A DNA stretch of 64,000 nt from Streptomyces specialis. GTDB lineage: Bacteria > Actinomycetota > Actinomycetes > Streptomycetales > Streptomycetaceae. Position numbers and translations under genes: made by a program. The stretch spans positions 50,708 through 114,707 of the forward strand of contig NZ_LN929763.1 in the NCBI RefSeq assembly GCF_001493375.1, written 5' to 3'. This document shows positions 15,606 to 24,738 of the stretch, one piece after another (position 1 is the first letter of the stretch; every line of letters begins with the position of its first letter). Under the pieces are notes generated by a model. That model saw nothing but the letters and a program-made list of their open reading frames with translations, was not told where the DNA came from and did no database searches.

Positions 15606-16332
15606 GCAGCAGCGCCACGTAGTCCAGCTCCAGCGGGCCGACCAGCGGGTGCACGAACCGCTTGCGCCCGATGCTCGGTCCCTTCACGTCGTGCCGGGCC
15701 CACCAGTCGCGGAACTCCGCGCTGTGCACGGCCAGTTCGCCGACCAGCGCGCTGTTCGCGGGGTCGTCGGGGGCGCGGCCGGTGGCCGTCCTGAGCTGCG
15801 CGATGCCGTGCCGGGCCGCCAGCTCCCAGTCGGCGTACAGGGTGCGGGCGAGCGGGTCGCGGAAGGTGAACCAGAGCAGGTTCCTCCGCGCCTGCGGCAG
15901 CGCCGCGAAGTCGGTGACCAGCGCGGCGGCCATCGCGTTCCACGCCAGCACGTCCAGGCGGCCGTTGAGCACGTAGGCGGGCACCGGCCCGATGGCCGTG
16001 AGCAGCCGGGCGACCTCCGGCCGGACCCGGGACGAGGCCGGGCGGCGCGGCGGAACGGACCCGGCGCGCGCCAGGCGGTACAGGTGGTCGCGTTCGTCGT
16101 CGTCCAGCCGCAGCGCGCGGGCCAGACCGTCCAGCACCGAGGCGGAGGGGCGGCCGTCGCGGCCCTGCTCCAGGCGCATGTAGTAGTCCGGGCTGATCCC
16201 GGCGAGCTGCGCCACCTCGGCGCGGCGCAGCCCCGGCGAGCGCCGCCGCCCGCCCTCGGGCAGGCCGACGGCCGCCGGCGGGAGCCGGTCGCGGCGGCTG
16301 CGCAGGAACGCCGCCAGTTCGGGGGAGGGCAT
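15460..16332 (-). CDS. MmyB-like XRE-family regulator, 3' end replaced by adapter
   Basis: From ATG 16332 (MPSPELAAFL). N-terminal XRE helix-turn-helix (about 5-80; SPGLRRAEVAQLAGISPDYY, RLEQGRDGRPSASVLDGLA) followed by the MmyB-type ligand-binding domain (VPAYVLNGRLDVLAWNAMAA, LLWFTFRDPLAR, WWARHDVKGPSIGRKRF). Genuine sequence stops near LELDYVALLP (15606); the remaining codons come from Nextera adapter, so about 25-30 C-terminal residues are missing. It is divergent from the aldo/keto reductase gene (174 bases apart), which such regulators typically repress, often with a flavin or fatty-acid-like ligand; that target is inferred. Confidence 0.85.
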   Translation of the reverse strand: MPSPELAAFLRSRRDRLPPAAVGLPEGGRRRSPGLRRAEVAQLAGISPDYYMRLEQGRDGRPSASVLDGLARALRLDDDERDHLYRLARAGSVPPRRPASSRVRPEVARLLTAIGPVPAYVLNGRLDVLAWNAMAAALVTDFAALPQARRNLLWFTFRDPLARTLYADWELAARHGIAQLRTATGRAPDDPANSALVGELAVHSAEFRDWWARHDVKGPSIGRKRFVHPLVGPLELDYVALLPASSTHLTLPTCLFFQFSRVGALSNAASRPTNGRHPSFRPVWGAGRCE

Positions 16333-16395
16333 GACGTCCAGTGTGCCGGGTCCGTCGCGCGGGTGGGTAGCCCTGGCGTTACTGGCCTCGCGGGG

Positions 16396-16423
16396 GCTGG
16401 CTCCCAGCGGGTCCTGGCTAGCC
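16396..16423. promoter_or_regulatory. Paired palindromes in regulator/reductase divergent promoter
   Basis: GCTGG-CTC-CCAGC (16396-16408) and GGCTAGCC (16416-16423) lie between the MmyB-like gene (start 16332) and the aldo/keto reductase (start 16506). They are plausible operators for the regulator; binding is inferred from position only. Confidence 0.4.
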
Positions 16424-16505
16424 GGGGGCCGGTGACGGACGATCAGGGACGTGTCCCGCCGCGTCGGGCGCGGACACGCGAAGACCCGACTGGAAGGGAA
16501 CCGGC

Positions 16506-17507
16506 GTGTACGAGCGCGCACTGGGAGAGCACGGACCGAAGGTATCGGCGCTGGGGTTCGGCGCCATGACGCTGGCCGGCGGCATCTACGGGGAGGTGGA
16601 AGGGGCGCAGGCCGAGGCCACCCTGCGGGCGGCGCTGGACGCGGGCATCACGTTCCTCGACACCGCCGACATCTACGGCGCGGACGGCGCCAGCGAGCGG
16701 GTGATCGGCCGCGTTCTGAAGGGCCGCCGGGAGGACGTCGTCCTGGCCACCAAGTTCGGCGGCAACCAGGACGCCGACGGGCTGCTGGTGCCCGGCATGG
16801 GCCGGCGGGCCTACCTGCGCGGTGCCCTGGAGGCCAGCCTCCGGCGGCTGGAGACGGATCACGTGGACCTGTACTACCTCCACCGCCTGGACCCGACCAC
16901 GCCCGTGGAGGAGACGATGGGCGCGCTGGCTGAGCTGGTCCAGGAGGGAACGATCCGGTACATCGGGCTGTCGGAGGTCTCCGCCGCCACCCTGCGCCGC
17001 GCCCACGCGGTGCACCCGGTGACCGCGCTCCAGACCGAGTACTCCCTCTTCCACCGCGACCCGGAGGACGAGGTGCTCCCGGCCTGCCGGGAGCTGGGCG
17101 TCGGCTTCGTGGCCTACAGCCCGCTGGGCCGGGGCCTGCTCGGCGGCGCGGTGCGGAGCGACGCCGACCTGGAGCGGGACGACTGGCGGCGGGGCAACCC
17201 CCGTTTCCAGGGCGGCAATCTGCACAGCAACGTCGCTCTGGTCGACGCGCTGGCCACGCTGGCCGCCGCGCACGGCGTGACCACCGCGCAACTGGCGCTG
17301 GCCTGGACCCTGCACCGGGACACCGTCCCGATCCCCGGCACCCGCCGGGCGGCCAACGTCCGGGCCAACGCCGCCGCAGCCGACCTGGCCCGGACGCTGG
17401 ACGCGGAGGTCTTCCGGCAGCTGGAGGAGCTGGTGCCGCGCGGCGCGGTGGCCGGGCCGCAGGGCGACGCCCGGTACCTCGCCAACCTCGACACCACCGG
17501 ACGCTGA
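16506..17507 (+). CDS. Aldo/keto reductase
   Basis: 333 residues, full length for the family, which reduces carbonyl compounds with NADPH in a (beta/alpha)8 barrel. The catalytic tetrad is visible: Asp and Tyr in FLDTADIYGADGASE (about 50-64), Lys in LATKFGG and His in LYYLHRLDP. The cofactor end is PIPGTRRAANVRANAAAADL. GTG 16506 follows GGAAGGGAA at good spacing. It is divergent from an MmyB-type regulator, a common arrangement in Streptomyces. The physiological substrate cannot be told from the sequence. Confidence 0.93.
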   Translation: MYERALGEHGPKVSALGFGAMTLAGGIYGEVEGAQAEATLRAALDAGITFLDTADIYGADGASERVIGRVLKGRREDVVLATKFGGNQDADGLLVPGMGRRAYLRGALEASLRRLETDHVDLYYLHRLDPTTPVEETMGALAELVQEGTIRYIGLSEVSAATLRRAHAVHPVTALQTEYSLFHRDPEDEVLPACRELGVGFVAYSPLGRGLLGGAVRSDADLERDDWRRGNPRFQGGNLHSNVALVDALATLAAAHGVTTAQLALAWTLHRDTVPIPGTRRAANVRANAAAADLARTLDAEVFRQLEELVPRGAVAGPQGDARYLANLDTTGR

Positions 17508-17573
17508 TCCCCGCCCCGGGCGGGTACGGTGCTGCCACGGTCGCCCGACGCGTCGCGGATTCCAGGGGGTTGG

Positions 17574-20500
17574 ATGCGGGAGGAACGGCTGGCGCCGGTG
17601 GTCGCCCGGCTGCGGCGGATCACCGCGGACGGCGACCTCCGGCCCGTTCTGGAACCCGAGGCGCTCGCCGAGGCGGAACGTCTCGCGGAGCTGCTCGACG
17701 GCTCCGGGGCCGATCTGCGGGCCGGGTTCACGCTCGGCTGGTTCCACTGGTACCGCGTGCTGGCGTTGCCCCCCGGGCAGGAACAGGACGCTCTCGAAGC
17801 CGCCATCCAGGCGTTCACGCCCTGGTTCGCCCTCACCTGCGACGGCCTGCCGCCCGAGCTGATCCCGGCGCTGGCGAGCGCCGCCGCCCTGACCGCCGCC
17901 CGCGCCCTCCTGGAGGCGGGGCGTTCCCCCGACCCGGACCGCGCGTCCGCCGCCGTCCGGTCCTGGCGGCGGGTGCTCCGGGCGGCAACGGACACCGACC
18001 CCGCGTACCCGATGTACCGGTACGCCCTCGGTGTGGCGCTGGCCCACCGTTTCCGGCTGACAGGGGCGGCGGAGGACCGGGACGAGGCCATCGACGCGCT
18101 CCGGGCGACGGCGGACGCGGGCGGCGCGTACCTTCCGGCGGACTCCCAGGTGCGGTACCAGCTCGGGACCCTGCTGGCGGTCCGGTACGCCGCGTCGGAA
18201 TCGCCGGCCGATCTCGACGAGGCGATCGAACGGCTGCGCGCGTCCGCGCGGACCGCGCCCCCCGACAGCCCGCACCGCGCGACCGCCTGGGCCGCCCTGG
18301 GCTCGGCCTCGGCGGCGCGCTTCGCCCGCACGGGCGCGCCCGCGGACCTCGACGCCGCGATCGAGGCCGGGCGGAACGCGGTGGACGCCACCGGGGACGG
18401 GGACCCCGACCACGCGCTGCGCCTCTTCCGCCTCGCGGCCGCCCACCGGCAACGGGCCGGGCACGCGGACTCCGGCCGGGACGCGGACCTGGCCGTCGCG
18501 TGCCTGCGGGAGTCGCTCCGGGTGGCGCCCGCCGGGCACCACACCACCGGGGCGCCCGCGGCGACGCTCGCCGACGCCCTCCTCGCCCGCTTCGGCGCGC
18601 GCGGGGAGCCCGCCGATCTGGACGCCGCCGTCGACCGGTTGCGCGAGGCGGCACGCGGTACGCCACCCGGCCACCCCCTCCGGGCGACGTGTCTGTCGGA
18701 TCTCGGTGCGGCGCTGGCGCTGCGGGCGGGGCGGACCGGGAACGCGGACGACGCGGAGGCGGGCATCGCCGCCCAGCGGCAGGCCCTGGACGCCACCCCG
18801 CCCGGTCATCCCGCCCGGCCGGGCCTCCTGTCGGATCTCGGTGCGGCGTTGACGCTGCGGGCGGGGCGGACCGGGAACGCCGACGACGCGGAGGCGGGCA
18901 TCGCCGCCCAGCAGGAGGCCGTGGACGCCACCCCGCCCGACCACCCGGCCAGAGGCCGCCGCCTCTCCCTCCTCGGCAGCGCCCTGCGCGCCCGGTTCGA
19001 CCTCTCGGGCGACGCCGCCGCCCTCGACGCCGCCGCCGCTGCCGTGCGGGAGGCGGTCGGTCTTACCGCGCGGGGGGCGCACCCGCACCACGTGGGCGCC
19101 GTCCTCGGCGGCCTCTCCGCCGGCACCGGACGCGAAGCGGACGCGGACGCCGCCATCGACGCCCTCCGCACGGCGGTCACCGGCTACAGCGACCCCCTCG
19201 AACGCGCGCAGTGCCTGACCAACCTCGGCGCGGCCCTGCTGCTGCGCGGTGAACGCGAGAGCGGGGACGCCGACCTCGACGCCGCCCTGGACGCCCTGCG
19301 GGAGGCGGCGGACCTCCTGCCCTCCGCCCATCCGGACCGCGGCTGGACCCTCGGGCTGCTCGGCACCGCGCTGGCGGCGCGCGCCGAACGGTCCGGCCGC
19401 CCGGCCGACCTCGACGCCGCGATCCGGGCCCACCGGCGCTCGGTGAACGCGACCCCGGCCGGGCATCCCGACCGGGCCGGGCGGCTCACCGCGCTGGGCG
19501 GCGCGCTGGCGGAGCGGTACCGGCACTCGGGGGACCAGGCCGACGTGGAGGCCGGGATCGGCCTGCTCCGCGCGGCCCTCCGGGCCGTCGCCGACGACGA
19601 TCCGCGCCGTCCCTTCCACGCCGCCGCTCTCGGCCGGGCACTGCTGGCGCGCCGCGAGCCGCCGGGGCCCCCGGCGGACCCGGCGAACCCAGCGAACCCA
19701 GCGAACCCGGCGGACACGGACACCGCCATCGGCCTCCTCGACGACGCCGTACGGGCCCTCGGCCCCCTCCATCCGGGCCGTGGCCCGCTGGGCGCGGATC
19801 TCGGGGACGCCCTGTGGGCCCGTCACGAGCACACCGGGGACGCGACGGACCGGGAACGCGCCGTGGACGCCTGGCTGGCGGCGGCGCGCGTCCCGACGGC
19901 CCCGACGACGTCCCGCGTCCGGGCGGCCCGTGCCGCCGCCACGGCACTCGCGGACCCGGACCCCGGGCGGGCGGCGGAGGCGGCCGAGCTGGCGGTGCGG
20001 CTGCTGCCGCTCGTGTCGTCGCGCCGCCTGGGGCGGGGGGACCAGCAGCGCCTGGCCGGTGCGTTCGCGGGCCTCGCCGGTGAGGCCGCGGCGCTGGCGC
20101 TGACCGCGTCCGGCGGCACGCCGGACGGCGCGGCGCGGGCCCTGCGCCTCCTGGAGACCGGGCGGGCGGTGCTGATGTCGGCGTCGCTGGACGTCCGGGG
20201 GGACCTGACCGGGCTGTGGGAGCGTCACCCCCACCTCGCGCTGCGCTTCCTCGACCTGCGGGACCGGCTCGACCGCCCCGTCCCGGCACTTCCCCGGACG
20301 ACGGAACCGGCCGGACAGCGCGCCGGGGACGCGCGGCGGCGCCACGACCGCGAGACCGCCGACCGCCAGACCCTCGCCGCCGAGTTCGCCGCGCTCCTGG
20401 ACACCATCCGCGCCGAGGAAGGATTCGCGACGTTCGCCGCGCCACCCACCGACGAGGAACTCCTGGCCCAGGCGTCCGAGGGGCCGATCGTCGTGTTCAA

Positions 20501-21620
20501 CGTGACGCCCCGCCGCGGCGACGCCCTGCTGGTCACCGCGACCGGTGTCACCGCCCTTCCCCTGCCCCGGCTCGGCTGGGACGACGTGCGCGAGCGCGGC
20601 GACTCCTTCCGCGACGCGCTGCGCGCCACGGCGGACGCCCCCGACCCGATGCGGCCCCAGGCCGAGCTGGCGAAGATCCTCGCCTGGCTCTGGGACGCCG
20701 CGGCCGAACCGGTGCTGCGGGCCCTGGGCCTGGTGACCACCCCGGCCGGTGACGCCGGTTCGTGGCCCCGGATCTGGTGGGTGCCGGGCGGGCCGCTGAG
20801 CACGCTGCCCCTGCACGCCGCCGGCCACCACACCCCGGCCGAGGACCCGGCGGCACCCCGGTCCGTGCTGGACCGGGTCGTCTCCTCCTACACCCCCACC
20901 ATCCGCGCCCTCCACCACGCCCGGGACCTGGCCCGCCGCCCGGTGGCCGGCGGCCCGCCGGGCCCCGCCCGCCGGCTGATCGTGGCCATGCCCGTCACCC
21001 CCGGCTTCCCCGACGGCGGCCGGCTCCGTTTCGTACCGGCCGAGGCCGCCATGCTCCGCGCGCACTGGCCCGACGCCGTGCTGCTGACGGAGCCCGACCC
21101 CGGCCCGGCCGGCGGCCCGCCGCCCGGGCCGGCGGACCTGCCCACCAAGGCCAACGTCCTGGCCCACCTGGCCGCGTCCGACATCGTCCACTTCGGCTGC
21201 CACGCGGACAGCCATCCCGCCGACCCGTCCCTCAGCCGCCTCTTCCTCCACGACCACGCGGAGGACCCGTTCACCGTCGCCGGACTCGTTCCCGTCACCC
21301 TCGACCGGGCCCGGCTGGTCTACATCTCCGCCTGCCGGACGGCCGCCGTCGACGCGGCGGCGCTGCGGGACGAGGCGATCCACCTGGCCGCCACGTTCCA
21401 GCTCGCCGGGTTCCCGCACGTCGTCGGCACCCAGTGGGAGGTCGGCGACCTGGCCGCCACCACCCTCTCCACCGCGTTCTACGCGCACCTCCACGACGGT
21501 CGCGGCACGGCACGGCCCGAGCGTGCCGCCCACGCCCTGCACACGGCGGTGCGTTCCGCCCGCCGGCTCCTGTGGGCCACTCCGTCCCTGTGGGCGGCCC
21601 ACCTCCATTCGGGTGCCTGA
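17574..21620 (+). CDS. TPR-CHAT (caspase-like) protease of a conflict system
   Basis: 1348 residues. About 1-850 are tetratricopeptide-like repeats of the form A-DLDAAI--L--A----P--HP, including one recent 45-residue tandem duplication; about 980-1348 form a CHAT domain, a caspase-fold cysteine protease. The catalytic dyad is visible as His1210 in IVHFGCHAD and Cys1254 in YISACRTA. CHAT-TPR proteins act in bacterial immunity and programmed death, with the repeats sensing a partner and releasing the protease. It is followed 76 bases later by a small CATRA-associated-type protein. ATG 17574 follows AGGGGG. Substrate unknown; the peptide operon downstream and the TIR protein are candidate partners. 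Confidence 0.88.
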   Translation: MREERLAPVVARLRRITADGDLRPVLEPEALAEAERLAELLDGSGADLRAGFTLGWFHWYRVLALPPGQEQDALEAAIQAFTPWFALTCDGLPPELIPALASAAALTAARALLEAGRSPDPDRASAAVRSWRRVLRAATDTDPAYPMYRYALGVALAHRFRLTGAAEDRDEAIDALRATADAGGAYLPADSQVRYQLGTLLAVRYAASESPADLDEAIERLRASARTAPPDSPHRATAWAALGSASAARFARTGAPADLDAAIEAGRNAVDATGDGDPDHALRLFRLAAAHRQRAGHADSGRDADLAVACLRESLRVAPAGHHTTGAPAATLADALLARFGARGEPADLDAAVDRLREAARGTPPGHPLRATCLSDLGAALALRAGRTGNADDAEAGIAAQRQALDATPPGHPARPGLLSDLGAALTLRAGRTGNADDAEAGIAAQQEAVDATPPDHPARGRRLSLLGSALRARFDLSGDAAALDAAAAAVREAVGLTARGAHPHHVGAVLGGLSAGTGREADADAAIDALRTAVTGYSDPLERAQCLTNLGAALLLRGERESGDADLDAALDALREAADLLPSAHPDRGWTLGLLGTALAARAERSGRPADLDAAIRAHRRSVNATPAGHPDRAGRLTALGGALAERYRHSGDQADVEAGIGLLRAALRAVADDDPRRPFHAAALGRALLARREPPGPPADPANPANPANPADTDTAIGLLDDAVRALGPLHPGRGPLGADLGDALWARHEHTGDATDRERAVDAWLAAARVPTAPTTSRVRAARAAATALADPDPGRAAEAAELAVRLLPLVSSRRLGRGDQQRLAGAFAGLAGEAAALALTASGGTPDGAARALRLLETGRAVLMSASLDVRGDLTGLWERHPHLALRFLDLRDRLDRPVPALPRTTEPAGQRAGDARRRHDRETADRQTLAAEFAALLDTIRAEEGFATFAAPPTDEELLAQASEGPIVVFNVTPRRGDALLVTATGVTALPLPRLGWDDVRERGDSFRDALRATADAPDPMRPQAELAKILAWLWDAAAEPVLRALGLVTTPAGDAGSWPRIWWVPGGPLSTLPLHAAGHHTPAEDPAAPRSVLDRVVSSYTPTIRALHHARDLARRPVAGGPPGPARRLIVAMPVTPGFPDGGRLRFVPAEAAMLRAHWPDAVLLTEPDPGPAGGPPPGPADLPTKANVLAHLAASDIVHFGCHADSHPADPSLSRLFLHDHAEDPFTVAGLVPVTLDRARLVYISACRTAAVDAAALRDEAIHLAATFQLAGFPHVVGTQWEVGDLAATTLSTAFYAHLHDGRGTARPERAAHALHTAVRSARRLLWATPSLWAAHLHSGA
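18693..18962 (+). repeat. 135-bp tandem duplication inside the TPR region
   Basis: Two adjacent 135-base units (18693-18827 and 18828-18962), each 45 codons, nearly identical at DNA level (shared LSDLGAAL-LRAGRTGNADD and AEAGIAAQ). Other repeats of the protein are well diverged, so this is a recent in-frame duplication changing repeat number. Confidence 0.85.
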
Positions 21621-21679
21621 GCGCCGGGCCCACCGCCGCCGGCGCATTGTCGGTGAACGCCCACCGCGCGGCCTGACGT

Positions 21680-21697
21680 CTCGTTAGCATGCGGGCA
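21680..21697 (+). promoter_or_regulatory. Candidate -10 giving a leaderless transcript
   Basis: CTCGTTAGCAT contains the -10-like hexamer TAGCAT (21685-21690), with the ATG of the small protein 7 bases after it, as expected for a leaderless mRNA. No ribosome site precedes that ATG. The same CTCGTTAG element occurs before the SARP-macro gene at 25970. Confidence 0.5.
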
Positions 21698-22080
21698 TGG
21701 AGGCATCCGAGGAGCGCGCCACGGCCGGGTCCGGCCGTCCTCCCCTGTGGACCGAAACGCTTGACGCCGTGCTCGGCCTGGTGCGCGACATGCCGGAGTG
21801 GACGCTGACGGAGGACCGCTGGACCTGGGCGGGAGACCGGCTGGACGCCGTGGGCGCCGCCGTGACGGCCGGGGACCTCGCGGCCCTGCAACAGGCCCTC
21901 GCCGGGCTCATGGTGCTGGACGACAGCCGGTTCAAGCCGCTCGGCACCGCGCCCCGGGTCCCGATCCCGCCCCGGGTGCGGGAGCGGGTCGGGCCCACCG
22001 CGGACCAGGTGGCCGACGCGCGCGACGAGCCGCCGCAGGCGCCGGAGGAACACGCTCCCGCGCCCGGCGACAAGCGCTGA
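21697..22080 (+). CDS. Small CATRA-associated-type protein (copy 1)
   Basis: 127 residues. The core TETLDAVLGLVRDMPEWTL followed by WAGDRLDAVGAAVTAGDLAAL and VPIPPRVRER is the same family as the 98-residue protein at 27394 (DWSL, W--VD-LLDAL--A--AGD, PPP-LPERVR). Such short proteins accompany CHAT-TPR and CATRA conflict genes in actinomycetes; their role is unknown, perhaps an adaptor or inhibitor of the larger protein. The C-terminus is a disordered acidic/proline tail. It starts at ATG 21697, probably leaderless, and ends 7 bases before the convergent asparagine-synthase-like gene. Confidence 0.7.
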   Translation: MEASEERATAGSGRPPLWTETLDAVLGLVRDMPEWTLTEDRWTWAGDRLDAVGAAVTAGDLAALQQALAGLMVLDDSRFKPLGTAPRVPIPPRVRERVGPTADQVADARDEPPQAPEEHAPAPGDKR

Positions 22081-22087
22081 CCGGCCG

Positions 22088-23611
22088 TCACGGGCCGGCG
22101 GAACGCCGCCAGCAGGACAGGGCGCCCAGGGCGAAGCACAGATGCGGACGCGGCGCGCCGCTCATCTGCTCCGCGATCAGTTCGCCGGCCAGGGCCGGGT
22201 CGAGCAGGTCCCCGAGACCGTGACCGGCGTGCCGGCCGAGGAAGTCCATGACGGGGCCGGGGCCGAGCAGCGGGCGCTGGTCGGCGTAGTACGGGGTGCG
22301 GGGCCTCCCGGGCCCGGCGAGCCAGTGGCGCGGTGAGGGGCGCGGCGCCGTGCGGCGGCCGTAGCCCTCCTCCGGGTAGTCCAGCAGCCGTGGCCACAGG
22401 CGGCCGATCGCCCACCGGTGCCAGCGGTCGCCGAGCTTCCAGCGGCCGGGCAGGGCGCCGGCGGCGTCGGCCCAGTCGGGGTCCAGGAACGGGACGCGCC
22501 ACGCGGTGAACTCGCCGATCGCCGCGAGATTGGCGCCGATCTTCCGGCGCCCGTACTGGGCGCGGAAGAACGCCTCGGTGGCGCCGAGGAGCGTCCCCGT
22601 GGCCGGCAGCACCGCGCGTACCCGCTCCTCCAGGGCCTCCCGGCCCAGCGCCGCGCTCAGGCCGGGGGCCAGCCGGGCGTGTTCGGCCTTCCGGAACGGG
22701 TCGCCGGAGCGGCCGAGGAGATGGGCGGGCGCGTGCGCCGCCGGACGCCGCGCGAGGGCCGCCGCGGACCGTACGGCGGCGGGCAGGTAGTACCCGCGGG
22801 CCAGTTCGCCGTGGTAGCCGAGGAGCGCCGGCTCCGGCGACGGGTCCTCGGCGAGATGGGCCATCCCGGCCCAGTTGCTCAGGGGCAGCAGCCCGTCGGT
22901 CGCCCGCGCGACGCGGGCCGCGCCGTACGGCAGCCGCGCCGCCGTGACCGCGTGGACGGTGTGGCGCAGGCCGAGGTCGCGGGCGACGGCCGTGGCGACC
23001 ATCCGGTCGAACGAGCCCGGCACGCCCGCGATCAGCAGCCGGGGACGGTGTCCGTCCGCCAGCAGCGCGGCGAGCAGCAGCCGGGCGTCCAGCCCGCCCG
23101 ACATCGACAGCGCGCATCCGCCGTCCGCCGCGCGCCGCACGGACGCGACGAACGCCGCCAGCGCCGCGTCCGGTGTCGCCACGGGCGCGTCGGCCGGCCG
23201 GGAGGCGCGGATCTCCCCGCCGGAACGGGTGAGGACCACGACCGATCCCGCCGGGACCCGGCGGATGTCGCGGTCCAGGGTCGCCTCGCCGAGCGGGTGG
23301 CCGAAGACCAGATGGTCGGCCACCGCGCCGTGGTCCCAGCGCAGCGGGCGCCCGGCCGCCGTCAGCACCTCGTCCAGGCACGCGCCGTGGGCCCTCGGCA
23401 CCCGCGTGTCGTAGAAGTGGCCGACCGCGCCGGACCGCGAGCTGATCAGCGTGGTCCGCCCGGTCTCCTCCGCGACGATCACGAAGTCGCCGGGCAGCGC
23501 GGTCAGCGACGCCGCCCGGCCCCGTGCGACGAGGGCGGCGACGGCCTCCGGCCGTGCCGGGCAGTGGCCGCGCACGGTGACCCGGGGGGACGCCGGGGCG
23601 CGACCGCTCAC
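22088..23611 (-). CDS. Asparagine-synthase-like enzyme of a peptide operon
   Basis: 507 residues from GTG 23611, which overlaps the upstream stop (GTGA). The N-terminal 150 residues resemble a class II glutaminase domain (GDFVIVAEETGRTTLISSRS, RRVPAGSVVVL) but lack the catalytic N-terminal Cys, so glutamine is probably not used. The synthetase part has the PP-loop CALSMSGGLDARLLL, with Ala where Ser is usual. The family activates carboxylates as acyl-AMP and forms amides; relatives make the isopeptide ring of lasso peptides or other macrolactams. Here it is the last gene of the operon with a precursor peptide, so it probably cyclises or amidates that peptide. Exact reaction unknown. Confidence 0.8.
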   Translation of the reverse strand: MSGRAPASPRVTVRGHCPARPEAVAALVARGRAASLTALPGDFVIVAEETGRTTLISSRSGAVGHFYDTRVPRAHGACLDEVLTAAGRPLRWDHGAVADHLVFGHPLGEATLDRDIRRVPAGSVVVLTRSGGEIRASRPADAPVATPDAALAAFVASVRRAADGGCALSMSGGLDARLLLAALLADGHRPRLLIAGVPGSFDRMVATAVARDLGLRHTVHAVTAARLPYGAARVARATDGLLPLSNWAGMAHLAEDPSPEPALLGYHGELARGYYLPAAVRSAAALARRPAAHAPAHLLGRSGDPFRKAEHARLAPGLSAALGREALEERVRAVLPATGTLLGATEAFFRAQYGRRKIGANLAAIGEFTAWRVPFLDPDWADAAGALPGRWKLGDRWHRWAIGRLWPRLLDYPEEGYGRRTAPRPSPRHWLAGPGRPRTPYYADQRPLLGPGPVMDFLGRHAGHGLGDLLDPALAGELIAEQMSGAPRPHLCFALGALSCWRRSAGP

Positions 23612-24738
23612 CGGCGCGCGCCCTCCAGCTCGTCGAGGACGACATCCGCGACGGCCATCACCCCCAGCGCGCAGAACCGGGTGCGGGTGCCGGTGAACGC
23701 CTGGTGCTCCGCCCACTTGTTGGCGGGCGCCCCGCCCCCGCACAGGGCGAAGTACCCGCAGGAACGCGCGCAGTCTCGCCGTCCCTGGGCCACCTCGTCG
23801 GCCAGCCTGGCGAAGCCGGGCCGCCACGCGTCGAGCCGGAAACCGGGGTCGCGCAGGTCGCCGAGGACGAAGTCGCCGTGGTCGGGGCTCCGCCAGCCGA
23901 ACAGCTCCGGGGAGAAGGAGGAGACGCCGCCGTCGGTGCCGACCGTGACGATGGACAGCGGCTCGTTCTGCGTGTTCCGGACGGGCAGGCGGTGGGAGAG
24001 CACATGCTCGCGCATCCGCTCCAGCTCCCGTACGGCGACGCCCGTGCGGGCCGACCACGCCGCCACGGACCGCAGGAAGGCGCGGTAGCGCGGCTCGAAG
24101 CCGGAGGAGCGGTGGAGCGTGGAGGAGTTGCCTCCCTCGGTCTCCTCGGGATTCAGCCCCAGCGAGCGGGGGCGCAGCCGGGCCATGAAGTCGAGGTACG
24201 CCTCCTGGTGGAGCAGGGTGACCGGAGTGATCACCGAGATGACGTCGCAGTCGAGGCCGGCGGCCCGCAGCCGTTCCACTCCCCTCATGGCGCGGGACAG
24301 CGTGCCCCGGTCGTTCCGCGTGCGCCGGTACGCGTCGTGGACGTGCGCCGGGCCGTCCAGGCTGACGCCGACGCGGACGTCCTCCCGGCGGAAGAAGGAG
24401 CACCACGCGTCGTCGATCAGCAGACCGTTCGTCTGGAGCGAGAAGCGCGGGACGGTGATCCCGGCCAGGGTCCGGCGCAGGATCTCGTGGGCGCGGGCGT
24501 AGAAGTCCCGGGGCGCGGTGAGGGGTTCCCCGGCGTGCCAGCGGATCTCCACCTCGTCGTCGAGCATGCCGGACGAGGCCAGGGCGCGGGCGGCGGCGGA
24601 GACGACGTCGAGCGGCATCACCGTGCGGGTCAGGCGGTCCGGCAGGTAGCAGTACCGGCAGTCGATGTTGCAGAAGCCGGTGGCCTGGAGGACGATCTGC
24701 CGGACCGGACCGGCCGGGTGTCCGCTCACCTCGCTCAC
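23608..24738 (-). CDS. GrrM/OscB-like radical SAM/SPASM peptide maturase
   Basis: 376 residues from GTG 24738, overlapping the previous stop (GTGA). The radical SAM cluster motif is Cys23-x3-Cys27-x2-Cys30 (FCNIDCRYCYLPDR). WHAGEPL, SLQTNGLLIDDAW, VRVGVSLDGPAHVHDAYRR, SFSPELFGW and CGYFALCGGGAPANK follow the cyclophane-forming GrrM/OscB subgroup very closely. These enzymes cross-link an aromatic side chain to a nearby residue in a ribosomal peptide; the C-terminal cysteines bind auxiliary iron-sulfur clusters. Likely substrate is the 65-residue peptide at 25651, whose end YTAWGD offers Tyr-x-x and Trp-x-Asp sites. It is translationally coupled to its neighbours. Confidence 0.9.
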   Translation of the reverse strand: MSEVSGHPAGPVRQIVLQATGFCNIDCRYCYLPDRLTRTVMPLDVVSAAARALASSGMLDDEVEIRWHAGEPLTAPRDFYARAHEILRRTLAGITVPRFSLQTNGLLIDDAWCSFFRREDVRVGVSLDGPAHVHDAYRRTRNDRGTLSRAMRGVERLRAAGLDCDVISVITPVTLLHQEAYLDFMARLRPRSLGLNPEETEGGNSSTLHRSSGFEPRYRAFLRSVAAWSARTGVAVRELERMREHVLSHRLPVRNTQNEPLSIVTVGTDGGVSSFSPELFGWRSPDHGDFVLGDLRDPGFRLDAWRPGFARLADEVAQGRRDCARSCGYFALCGGGAPANKWAEHQAFTGTRTRFCALGVMAVADVVLDELEGARR

